In this document: in pieces, positions 1 through 8,229 of the stretch
How positions within the stretch are numbered: the stretch's first letter is position 1
Layout: each line of letters opens with the position of its first letter
From: Radicibacter daui
GTDB taxonomy: Bacteria; Pseudomonadota; Alphaproteobacteria; Radicibacterales; Radicibacteraceae
Length of the DNA stretch: 64,000 bases
Direction of reading: 5' to 3'
Assembly: GCA_030657355.1 (NCBI GenBank)
Contig: CP131056.1
Location: forward strand, 3,554,501 to 3,618,500
Position numbers and translations under genes: made by a program
The notes under the pieces: generated by a model
Seen by the model: the letters and a program-made list of their open reading frames with translations, nothing else
Told to the model about the DNA's origin: nothing
The model's database searches: none

Positions 1-1229
<1,229 letters not shown>

Positions 1230-1266
1230 GGGCAGGGCCGCCTTTCCTGGCGCCGGGACATATCCA

Positions 1267-1290
1267 CCCGGTAGCGGATAGATTACCGGG
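1267..1290. promoter_or_regulatory. Inverted repeat upstream of the histidine kinase
   Basis: The arms CCCGGTA and TACCGGG are separated by 10 nt and centred about 50 bp upstream of the kinase start. It could be an operator or an mRNA leader hairpin. The assignment rests on symmetry and position only. Confidence 0.35.
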
Positions 1291-1476
1291 ATAATTCGAT
1301 AACCTTGCCGCCGGGCAGAGCAAGGCGTTTGCGCAACCCTCTGGCAAGCGCTTCTTTCAATTCACTTTATACGTAAGCAGCACTCCCGCTCGTGCGCCCT
1401 CCGCACACAGCCACAGGCTGAAAAACATGCGACTCGACTTTACCCGAGGTACTGAAACCCGCAGCCAAGCCGATTT

Positions 1477-2502
1477 TCAGATCTCGATGATCGCCTTGAT
1501 GAGCCCGCTCTTGGTCTCCGCCCAGCGTGGCAAATCCTCCACCGCGCCTTCCAGCGTGGTGCGGTGGGTGGCGAGCAGGTCAAGCGGCACGAGGCCGGCG
1601 GCGATACTCGCCGTTACATGCCCGAAATCCACCTTCGTGGCATTGCGGCTGCCGATCAGCATCATCTCGCGCTTGTGGAATTCGGGATCGGCAAAGCTGA
1701 TCTCATCCTTCACCACACTGATCAGCACATAGGCCCCGCCATGGGCCACGAACCGGAAGCCGTTCATGATCGCCCCGGCATTGCCGGTGGCATCGAACAC
1801 CACCTCATAACCCTCGCCGCCCGTGCGGCGCATCAGCTCCTCATTGCTGCCGGCGCCGAGTTCCACCGACTGGCCAAAGCCCAATTTGTCTGCCGCAAAC
1901 TCCAGCCGCTCGGCGCTGGCATCCAGCAGCGTCACCTCAAACCCGGCGATGCGGGCAAAAAGTGCGGCGCCAAGGCCGATGGGGCCGATGCCCACCACCA
2001 GCGCCCGGGCGCCCTTCGGCGCAAGCGAACGGCGCACGGCATGGGCGCCGATGGCCAGAAACTCCACCATCGCCGCATCGCGCAGGTTGAGCGCACCGGC
2101 CGGATAAAGGTTCCTTTCCGGCACCACCAGCTGCCCGCACATGCCACCATCCCGGTGCACGCCGAGTACGCTGATGGCCGTGCAGCAATTGGCCTTGCCG
2201 GCGCGGCAGGCAATGCAGCTTCCGCAGGAAATGTAGGGGTTGACGATCACGCCGGTGCCAACGGCAAGGCTGGTGCCTTCCCCGCCCTGCCGCACGGTGG
2301 CGGAAAGCTCATGCCCCATTACCCGGGGATAGGCCAGGAACGGATGTTTGCCGCCCCAGATGTGATAGTCGGTGCCGCAGATGCCGATATGGCTGATATC
2401 GATCAGCACCTCGCCGGGCCCCGGCGCCAATCCCGCCGATAGTGGCGCCGGGCGCTCCTGCAGCTCAAGCCGGCCCGGCTCCAGACAGACGAGTGCCTTC
2501 AT
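1477..2502 (-). CDS. Zinc-dependent alcohol dehydrogenase, LgoD-like L-galactonate 5-dehydrogenase
   Basis: Medium-chain zinc dehydrogenase of 341 residues. It closely resembles E. coli LgoD (YjjN), which oxidises L-galactonate to D-tagaturonate. Visible features are the catalytic zinc site GICGTDYHIWGG with GHE, a structural zinc cysteine cluster (CGSCIACRAGKANCC), the Rossmann segment VVGIGPIGLGAA and the conserved C-terminal GSRNATKVDF. ATG 2502 is preferred over GTG 2517 because GGAG sits about 9 nt upstream of it. It is last in a leftward operon after uxaB and uxaA, whose products continue the same route (tagaturonate to altronate to KDG). L-idonate or L-gulonate oxidation is an alternative; the substrate is inferred from the neighbours. 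Confidence 0.85.
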   Translation of the reverse strand: MKALVCLEPGRLELQERPAPLSAGLAPGPGEVLIDISHIGICGTDYHIWGGKHPFLAYPRVMGHELSATVRQGGEGTSLAVGTGVIVNPYISCGSCIACRAGKANCCTAISVLGVHRDGGMCGQLVVPERNLYPAGALNLRDAAMVEFLAIGAHAVRRSLAPKGARALVVGIGPIGLGAALFARIAGFEVTLLDASAERLEFAADKLGFGQSVELGAGSNEELMRRTGGEGYEVVFDATGNAGAIMNGFRFVAHGGAYVLISVVKDEISFADPEFHKREMMLIGSRNATKVDFGHVTASIAAGLVPLDLLATHRTTLEGAVEDLPRWAETKSGLIKAIIEI

Positions 2503-2542
2503 CGGGTCATCTCCCACCCTTGTTTTTTGAGTTTCAGTCGCC

Positions 2543-4063
2543 TTAGAGCGTCGGCCCCAGGCGCCAGGGCACGAACTCGTTGTCGCCGTAGCCGAAGAGC
2601 TCGCTTTTGCTCGGTTTGCCGGAGGCGGTGTCGACGATCAGGTCGAAGATGCGGTGCCCCAGCTCCTCAATCGTCGCTTCGCCGCTGGCAATGGTGCCGC
2701 AGTCAAAATCCATGTCCTCTTCCATGCGGCGATAAAGATCGCTGTTGGAGGTAAATTTGAGCGACGGCGTCGGCCGGCAGCCAAAGCAGGACCCGCGGCC
2801 GGTGGTAAAGGCGATGATATTGGCGCCGCCCGCCACCTGCCCCGTGGCGGAAACCGGGTCGTAACCGGGCGTATCCATATAGACGAGCCCGTGCGCCTCC
2901 ACCTTCTCGGCATAACGGTATACGGCCTTGAGGTCCGTCTGCCCGGCCTTGGCCACCGCGCCCAGCGACTTTTCAAGAATGGTCGTCAGGCCGCCGCGCT
3001 TGTTGCCCGGCGAGGGGTTGTTGTCGAGCGAGGCGCTGAAGATCTCGACATGGCGCTCCCACCATTTGATCAGCTCATCGAGTTTGGCCGCCACTTCCGG
3101 GGTGGCACGCGAGGTCAGCAGATGTTCGGCGCCATAAATCTCCGGCGTTTCGGAGAGGATGGCGGTGCCGCCCGCCTGCACCAGAATATCCACCGCCGCG
3201 CCCAGCGCCGGATTGGCCGTGACGCCCGACATGCCATCGGAGCCGCCGCATTGCAGGCCGACGATGATCTCGCTGACCGGGATATCCACACGGGTCTGGC
3301 GGCTGGCGGCAGCGGCCACCGCGTCCAGCTGGGTGAGCGCCTGAGCGACGGCGTGGCGGGAGCCACCGACATCCTGGATATTGAAGCTGGAGCGCAGGGA
3401 CTTTTCCTTGTCCATGCCATAAAGCGCCAGCTGGTTCACCTCGCAGCCAAGCCCCACCATCAACACACCGCCGAAATTGGCGTGGCGGGCATAACCATTC
3501 ACCGTCCGGTGCAGCACCTGCATGCCCTCGGCGGTGCCGCCGCTCATGCCGCAGCCCTGGTCATGGATGATGGGCACGAACCCATCGATGCCGGGATATT
3601 TCGGCAAAAGGTCGCGGTTGGCGGCATCGGCAATTGCCCGGCACACGGTGGTGGAGCAATTGACGCTCGCCACCACGCCGATGAAGTTGCGCGTCGCCGC
3701 CCGCCCGTCGGCCCGGCGATAACCCTTGAAGGTGCGCGCCAGCTCGTCTTCCCGCGCCTTGACCGGCGCCGGATGGCCGCCGGCGGAAAGGCGGGCATTG
3801 TCGAAGGCCAGATTATGCGAGTGGATGAACTCGCCCGGCGCCACCGCCTTTGTGGTACGGCCTATCACCTGGCCGTATTTCACCACCGGCGCACCGGCTT
3901 CAAGCGCGGTGAGCGCCACCTTGTGTCCGCGGTCAATCGCCTCGGCGGTTGCGGCGCCGCCCGGCAGCGGGGCGCCTTTTTCGAGCGTTGTGACGGCAAT
4001 GGCGACATTGTCGGCCGGGGAGAGCTTGAGGGCGCGCGGCGCGTCCAGAACAGCGGTTGTCAT
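2543..4063 (-). CDS. uxaA: Altronate dehydratase
   Basis: Dehydrates D-altronate to 2-keto-3-deoxygluconate. The protein has 506 residues with the usual two parts: an N-terminal SAF domain (about residues 10-90, with EFIHSHNLAF) and the UxaA catalytic region, opened by GYRRADGRAATRNFIGVV and containing HDQGCGMSGGTAEG and GLQCGGSDGMSG. ATG 4063 is chosen because the longer version from 4114 lacks a ribosome site and overlaps uxaB, whereas a GGAG lies upstream of 4063. It sits between uxaB and the zinc dehydrogenase with short gaps of 25 and 40 bp, so it is surely part of the same mRNA. Confidence 0.93.
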   Translation of the reverse strand: MTTAVLDAPRALKLSPADNVAIAVTTLEKGAPLPGGAATAEAIDRGHKVALTALEAGAPVVKYGQVIGRTTKAVAPGEFIHSHNLAFDNARLSAGGHPAPVKAREDELARTFKGYRRADGRAATRNFIGVVASVNCSTTVCRAIADAANRDLLPKYPGIDGFVPIIHDQGCGMSGGTAEGMQVLHRTVNGYARHANFGGVLMVGLGCEVNQLALYGMDKEKSLRSSFNIQDVGGSRHAVAQALTQLDAVAAAASRQTRVDIPVSEIIVGLQCGGSDGMSGVTANPALGAAVDILVQAGGTAILSETPEIYGAEHLLTSRATPEVAAKLDELIKWWERHVEIFSASLDNNPSPGNKRGGLTTILEKSLGAVAKAGQTDLKAVYRYAEKVEAHGLVYMDTPGYDPVSATGQVAGGANIIAFTTGRGSCFGCRPTPSLKFTSNSDLYRRMEEDMDFDCGTIASGEATIEELGHRIFDLIVDTASGKPSKSELFGYGDNEFVPWRLGPTL

Positions 4064-4088
4064 CTTGGGGTCAAAACTCCGGAAAGGC

Positions 4089-5234
4089 TCAGGCGGCGGC
4101 GCGGGCCGCGACAAGCGCTGAAAGTCGGGGTTGGTTCAGGGGGCTACGCTCGCCTTTGCCAGCACTTTTGCCTGTATTGCACCAGGCCAGAAAATCGCCG
4201 ATCCGCCGGGCCACCTTGCTCACATGGTTCTGCGCAATATCGCTCACCAGATGGTCGAGGAACGGGTTTTCAAAACGTTCCAGCGTGGTGGCCACATAAG
4301 CATCTGCCTCCCGGGCAAGGCCATGGCGGGCAAAACCGGGCAGCACTTCCTCGCGGTAGATTGTCTCCAGCCAGCCGCGAATACCGGCATCGGCCAGCAT
4401 CTCGCGCACGGTGACGCCCGGCGTGGCACCCGCCTGCAACCAGCGCTCGGCCAGCAGCGTGTGGCCCAGATTGAGGATATGCAGTTTCAGCCGCTCATAG
4501 GGCTCCAGATCCGCCACCACACGGATCGCCTCATGCTTGCAGGGCGGCACAAAACCCGGCTGGTCCTCGATGGCCCAGAGCGCATAAGGCTCGGCCACCG
4601 CGCCTGCCGGCTCCAGCGGCGCGGAGACGATACGGTCCACAAGGCTGCTGACCCACAGGCACTCATCCTCCAGCCAGCGCACCAGCGAGGCGGCGGCCCC
4701 GCTGCGATGGGCAAGGCCCAGCACCAGTTCCCGCAGCCGGTCGCCATTACGGGCCACCAGCTCGCAGGGCAGCAGGGTCAGCCCCGGCTGGCCGGCGCGG
4801 TGGCGGGCAGCCAGCAGCGCCAGCAGCTTGGCGATGAAGCTGCCGGGTGCTGCTTCCGGCGTCACCGTCAGGTCCAGCCGCTCATCCTCCGGCACGGCAA
4901 AACCGGCATCGCTGGTGTTGGAGACGATCCAGCGCGCCTCGTCGGTCACGATGCGCACCAGCTCGGCCCAGTCATCAAGGGCGGAAAGGCCGCGCGCCAC
5001 GCTCACCACCCGCACCTCGCGGTCCACCACCGCGCCCTTTTCACGCCCGCGCACGATGACCGGAAAACCTTCTGGCGCGGAAAAGGCGGCAAGCCGCCCG
5101 GCGCGTCCTGCCGCGCCGGTGGTCTGCACGATGGTAATCTGCGCGCGGCCGCCGGCCTCGCTTACAAACAGGTCGGCATGGGCCTGCAGAAACCGGCTGG
5201 TGCCGAACTGCACGATGGGTGTTGCTGTGCTCAA
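4089..5234 (-). CDS. uxaB: Tagaturonate reductase / altronate oxidoreductase (mannitol dehydrogenase family)
   Basis: NAD-dependent polyol dehydrogenase that interconverts D-tagaturonate and D-altronate. The protein has 381 residues, shorter than E. coli UxaB. The N-terminal Rossmann part begins IVQFGTSRFLQAHAD, and the C-terminal catalytic domain has the family signature KLHILNLGH (K-x4-N-x2-H). The only sensible start is TTG 5234; no ATG or GTG lies in frame upstream and no strong ribosome site is seen. It is the first gene of the leftward sugar-acid operon, divergent from a GntR regulator across 223 bp. Neighbouring uxaA supports the altronate assignment; fructuronate reductase is the main alternative. 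Confidence 0.85.
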   Translation of the reverse strand: MSTATPIVQFGTSRFLQAHADLFVSEAGGRAQITIVQTTGAAGRAGRLAAFSAPEGFPVIVRGREKGAVVDREVRVVSVARGLSALDDWAELVRIVTDEARWIVSNTSDAGFAVPEDERLDLTVTPEAAPGSFIAKLLALLAARHRAGQPGLTLLPCELVARNGDRLRELVLGLAHRSGAAASLVRWLEDECLWVSSLVDRIVSAPLEPAGAVAEPYALWAIEDQPGFVPPCKHEAIRVVADLEPYERLKLHILNLGHTLLAERWLQAGATPGVTVREMLADAGIRGWLETIYREEVLPGFARHGLAREADAYVATTLERFENPFLDHLVSDIAQNHVSKVARRIGDFLAWCNTGKSAGKGERSPLNQPRLSALVAARAAA

Positions 5235-5358
5235 AGGTAGCGTCCAGTCGGCTTGGCGTTTCCGGGGTCGGGCTCTTTTTTGGGGCGGCGTCGGCTCAGC
5301 GGCCGCGCCCCGCCCTTTTTCTGTCCCTTATTCACAAGAGACAACAGGAGCGCGTCAA

Positions 5359-5380
5359 GGTTTTTTATGGACAAAAAACC
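5359..5380. promoter_or_regulatory. Palindromic operator candidate between uxaB and the GntR gene
   Basis: A perfect inverted repeat, GGTTTTTT-ATGGAC-AAAAAACC, lies in the divergent intergenic region, 125 bp from uxaB and 78 bp from the regulator start. Its symmetry and position suit binding of the adjacent GntR/FCD regulator. A second ATGGACA copy follows the right arm. Function is inferred. Confidence 0.5.
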
Positions 5381-5457
5381 AAATGGACACCAGCCTTGCG
5401 GTCGTGGGAGAGAAAAGCCCTCCCTTCCCCTCAAGGACCGGAACCGGCCCCGCCTTA

Positions 5458-6402
5458 ATGACCAAGCCGCGCACTCTTTTCAAGGAAGCCTACAACAACT
5501 GCCTTCGCTTGCTGGAGGCGGATGACAGCCTGCCCTCCGAGCCGGAGCTGGCAGCGCGCCTTGGCATCAGCCGCACCACCGTGCGCTCCATCCTCACCGG
5601 CCTGTCAGAAGCCGGCATCATCGTGTGGAACAAGCGCGACAAGCAGCTGCTGCGCCGGCCGGTGGCCAAAGACTTTTACCCCGAGGACGAGACCAGCAGC
5701 CTCTCCTCGATCATCGAGCGCAGCTTCATGCAGCGCATCCTTGCCGGCGGTGCCCGGGCGGGCGACCAGATCAGCGAGCTGGAGCTGGCGCGCCAGATCG
5801 GCGTCGGCACCTCGGCCCTGCGCGAATTCCTCATCCGCTTCAGCCGCTTTGGCCTCATCGAAAAACGCCGCAACAGCCAATGGGTGCTGAAGGGCTTCAC
5901 GCTGGACTTCGCGCTGGAACTGGCGGATGTGCGCGAGATGTTCGAGCTGCGCTCGGCCCGCGCCTTCGCTGAGCTGCCGCCGGGCCATCCGGCCTGGACG
6001 CAGCTGGCGGAGATGGAAGCCGAACATCACCAGCTGGCCGCGCAGATCGACGCGCGTTACGCCGACTTCTCGGCGCTGGACGAGCGTTTCCACCGCATGG
6101 TGCTGGAAGCCTCGCGCAACCGCTTCATCATCGATTTCTACGACGTGATCGCCATGGTCTTCCACTATCACTACCAGTGGAACAAGGCCTCGGAGAAGGA
6201 GCGCAACAAGGTCGCGCTCGGCGAACATCTCGACTACATCCGCGCCCTCAAGGCCGGTGATGTGGCGGCCGTGGATGCGGCCTGCCGCAAGCATCTGGCC
6301 TCGGCGCGGGCGACATTGTTGATGTCGGTGCCGGAGAGTGAGGCGGCGGGGGAGCTGCCAACGCCTAACGCCGAAAGACAGTTAAGTGCACTGTCACCGT
6401 AA
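5458..6402 (+). CDS. GntR-family FCD regulator with two winged-helix domains
   Basis: Transcription regulator of 314 residues, probably repressing the divergent uxaB-uxaA-dehydrogenase operon in response to a sugar acid. The first GntR-type wing-helix spans about residues 22-60 (LPSEPELAARLGISRTTVR). A second one spans about 84-145 (ISELELARQIGVGTSALREF). An FCD ligand-binding domain fills about 150-290 (ELADVREMFELR, ERFHRMVLEASRN). Most FCD proteins have a single wing-helix, so the tandem layout is unusual. The final residues QLSALSP and the stop codon are encoded by the first copy of a repeat (6382-6405), so the native C-terminus has been replaced or extended. ATG 5458 is chosen because the domain starts immediately after it. 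Confidence 0.88.
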   Translation: MTKPRTLFKEAYNNCLRLLEADDSLPSEPELAARLGISRTTVRSILTGLSEAGIIVWNKRDKQLLRRPVAKDFYPEDETSSLSSIIERSFMQRILAGGARAGDQISELELARQIGVGTSALREFLIRFSRFGLIEKRRNSQWVLKGFTLDFALELADVREMFELRSARAFAELPPGHPAWTQLAEMEAEHHQLAAQIDARYADFSALDERFHRMVLEASRNRFIIDFYDVIAMVFHYHYQWNKASEKERNKVALGEHLDYIRALKAGDVAAVDAACRKHLASARATLLMSVPESEAAGELPTPNAERQLSALSP

Positions 6403-6405
6403 CTT
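6382..6405 (+). repeat. Short dispersed repeat, copy 1
   Basis: Core AGTGCACTGTCACCGTAACT. It overlaps the end of the GntR gene and supplies its stop codon. It is the first of three same-orientation copies on the left side of the islet. Confidence 0.85.
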
Positions 6406-6431
6406 TAAGTGCACTGTCACCGTAACTTCGT
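6405..6431 (+). repeat. Short dispersed repeat, copy 2
   Basis: Identical to copy 1 over its full length and abutting it, forming a tandem pair with a period of 23 bp. Confidence 0.85.
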
Positions 6432-6462
6432 GAGGCGGCCAGTGCCTGACACAGCGGGATGG

Positions 6463-6500
6463 TTTAGTGCACCGTCACCGTAACTTCGTCACCGTAACTT
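6463..6500 (+). repeat. Short dispersed repeat, copy 3 with partial duplication
   Basis: TTTAGTGCACCGTCACCG followed by TAACTT, then a second CGTCACCGTAACTT. A further degenerate CCTGTAACTTC follows at about 6501-6511. It shows one base change from copies 1 and 2. Confidence 0.8.
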
Positions 6501-6539
6501 CCTGTAACTTCACAAAGTAAGTTTTGTTAGGAGGTGAAA

Positions 6540-7283
6540 ATGAGCACCGATGGAGATGAAGAAAATAAAGTAAATAAAATTTATAGAACGTCAATCTTGA
6601 AAAGATCTCTTCTTGATTATGAACTAATGTTGGATTCCGAGACTCATAGGGGCTTCTTTTTAAATAAAGATACTTTAAAATCACTTTTTTCCGAGCAAAA
6701 AGAATTAATAAAAAAGTTAAACATTACTTATTTGGTAACCGCTGTCGGCGCTTCCATAGTTTTTTTAGGACCGTTTCCTGCTGATGTTAAAGTCAGTGCG
6801 GGATCGTTTGAGGCGCCCGTCAATATTATACCTCAACAGATATTTTCTCTAGTTACGTCGATATTTTTTGGGCAACTCTTAGTGTACATGGCATCTTTTA
6901 TAATATTAAACACCATGATAACAAAAATTTTACAGAAGGAAGGCGTAGAGGCTTGGCATTTCTTTTACGGAGGTTTTGATGCGACACATTTATGGACTAC
7001 GTTGGTGGCTCCAAGAAATGTTGGGTATAAATCACCAAAAAGGCACTGGGCCCTTGTGGTTTTAGTTCTTCTCACAACCTTTATATCAATTCTAACCTGT
7101 TCTGCCGTTGTCCTGATTTCTGCCTTTCTATCTTTTAAATCGGCACTGAATTCAGACATTTTTTACTTAAAGTTTTTTGGATTTGTTGGACTATTTGTTG
7201 ATATTGTATCGATTTTTTGTTTTTTGTTTATGATCATCATCCCGATTCCGTTCAGGTTGTCGAAGAATAGTGAAAAGAGCTGA
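6540..7283 (+). CDS. AT-rich four-helix membrane protein of unknown function
   Basis: I do not recognise this family. The protein has 247 residues. A charged cytosolic N-terminus of about 60 residues is followed by predicted membrane helices at about 61-79, 101-124, 170-198 and 210-236, with a hydrophilic loop (125-169) containing WHFFYGGFDATHLW. ATG 6540 is set by an excellent ribosome site (TAGGAGGT, 4-5 nt upstream); an in-frame GTG at 6534 overlaps it. Base composition is strikingly AT-rich, with many ATA, AAA and TTA codons that are rare in neighbouring genes, which indicates recent transfer. It lies inside the repeat-bounded islet. Small membrane proteins in such islets sometimes act as defence effectors, but nothing here proves that. 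Confidence 0.75.
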   Translation: MSTDGDEENKVNKIYRTSILKRSLLDYELMLDSETHRGFFLNKDTLKSLFSEQKELIKKLNITYLVTAVGASIVFLGPFPADVKVSAGSFEAPVNIIPQQIFSLVTSIFFGQLLVYMASFIILNTMITKILQKEGVEAWHFFYGGFDATHLWTTLVAPRNVGYKSPKRHWALVVLVLLTTFISILTCSAVVLISAFLSFKSALNSDIFYLKFFGFVGLFVDIVSIFCFLFMIIIPIPFRLSKNSEKS

Positions 7284-7458
7284 GCGTAAGACTATGATTT
7301 TTATTGCTTATTCAGATAGGGAGATTCGGTAATACTGCATTATATATAGGTTCTTGAAATGGCCAGCACCTAAAACGACGTCTCGGTGAGACCGACCACC
7401 GATTGTGGATCGACAAGCCACCCAATATAGGCTAAAAATCCTAATGTCACCCAAAAGC

Positions 7459-7495
7459 GGAAGGAAAAGGACAAAATGCCTGTCTCCTTCCTTTT
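7459..7495 (+). terminator. Probable terminator after the islet membrane protein gene
   Basis: The outer stem GGAAGGA / TCCTTCC encloses an inner GGACA / TGTC pairing and is followed by TTTT. It lies about 180 bp after the stop codon, so it is only moderately convincing. Confidence 0.4.
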
Positions 7496-7530
7496 AAAGC
7501 TCGCACCTCGCGCCCACGAGCAATGCCTCC

Positions 7531-7558
7531 GGAATTCGGTGACACTGCACTAAATTAG
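7531..7558 (-). repeat. Short dispersed repeat, inverted copy 4
   Basis: AATTCGGTGACACTGCACTA is close to the reverse complement of copies 1-3 (GGTGACAGTGCACTTAA). A shorter TTTCGGTGAT follows immediately. Confidence 0.75.
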
Positions 7559-7706
7559 AATTTCGGTGATGAGTTGTTCGACACCCTCATCATGGCACAG
7601 CGATGCCGATACAGCGGCCGCCCCCGTCATCGAATTGGGTATTCCGTGCATGTAATCGCGATTATCGCACGCTGTGGCGCTGGATAATGTGTTTTAGGGT
7701 TATGCG

Positions 7707-8159
7707 ATGAGCAACGAGAAGCAGTTAGTAGGTAATACCGGAGTCTATCATGTTGCCCGCGAGCTTTCGCGGCATGGATGGAATGTCATGCTGACGGTTC
7801 GAAATGCGCGCGGAGCTGACCTCTATGCCGTGTCTGGTTGCGAGAGCATCGCGCATCCTATCCAGATTAAGGCGCATAGCGGGAAACCTAACGACGTGCG
7901 CATGGGCCTAACGCCGGAAACCCTTGTCACTCCTTGGTGGGTGTTTGTCGCTCATGCCCTTTCCGATGCGCCAAAGTGCTACGTTGTTTCCATCGACGAC
8001 ATTCGGGAACGAATGACCCGTGATCCTGGCACACGGTCAGGTAAACCGGAGCATGAACGGGCATATTGGTTTGACCGGCGATATTTCACTCCAGGCAGCG
8101 ACCGCGAATTGGTCGATGCCTGCGAGGCTTGGCGCCGGCTGGGCGATCCGAACCGCTAA
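7707..8159 (+). CDS. PD-(D/E)XK nuclease-fold protein, islet cargo
   Basis: The protein has 150 residues. The N-terminal part matches the general pattern of small restriction-endonuclease-fold proteins: a helix (GVYHVARELSRHGW), then strands with Asp38 in NARGADLYAV and a Q53-I-K55 strand (PIQIKAHSG). This is the D...(E/Q)xK metal and catalytic arrangement with Gln in place of Glu. Similar stand-alone proteins are usually annotated hypothetical. The C-terminal third (residues 100-150) is polar and unrecognised. It lies between two inverted repeat copies and downstream of an AT-rich membrane protein, so it may act on DNA in a defence or mobility context. The fold call comes from motif spacing only, and activity is unproven. 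Confidence 0.65.
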   Translation: MSNEKQLVGNTGVYHVARELSRHGWNVMLTVRNARGADLYAVSGCESIAHPIQIKAHSGKPNDVRMGLTPETLVTPWWVFVAHALSDAPKCYVVSIDDIRERMTRDPGTRSGKPEHERAYWFDRRYFTPGSDRELVDACEAWRRLGDPNR

Positions 8160-8173
8160 GCGGGCCCCAAAAA

Positions 8174-8200
8174 GATCGGTGGCAGTGCACTAAATTCCAA
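8174..8200 (-). repeat. Short dispersed repeat, inverted copy 5
   Basis: GATCGGTGGCAGTGCACTAA, the reverse complement of the left-hand copies with a few changes. It marks the right edge of the islet, 30 bp from the end of uup. Confidence 0.75.
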
Positions 8201-8229
8201 ATTCCTGCCGCAAACGAGAAATACCGGCC

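Larger units (their letters stand above)
7284..7706. other. Non-coding stretch inside the islet
   Basis: No gene is seen. It holds a degenerate repeat-like word near 7323 (ATTCGGTAATACTGCAT), a small hairpin at 7380-7392 (GTCTC-GGT-GAGAC), a terminator-like hairpin (7459-7495) and one inverted repeat copy (7531-7558). The remainder, up to the ATG at 7707, has no clear motif. Confidence 0.6.
6382..8200. mobile_element. Repeat-bounded islet carrying two cargo genes
   Basis: The 1.8 kb between the GntR gene and uup is bounded by copies of one repeat. Three lie on the left in one orientation (6382-6500), and two lie on the right in the opposite orientation (7531-7558 and 8174-8200). The cargo is an AT-rich membrane protein gene and a nuclease-like gene, both unlike the surrounding GC-rich housekeeping genes. 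No transposase or integrase is encoded, so movement would depend on an enzyme elsewhere (for example a REP-associated or other transposase acting in trans). The exact ends and any target-site duplication are not resolved. Confidence 0.55.

Noticed and set aside
2654-4414. 586-residue open frame on the + strand
   Set aside because: Antisense to uxaA and uxaB, with no motif; the opposite strand has full catalytic signatures.
6382-6511. CRISPR array
   Set aside because: Direct repeats occur, but there are no regular spacers, no cas genes, and the right-hand copies are inverted.
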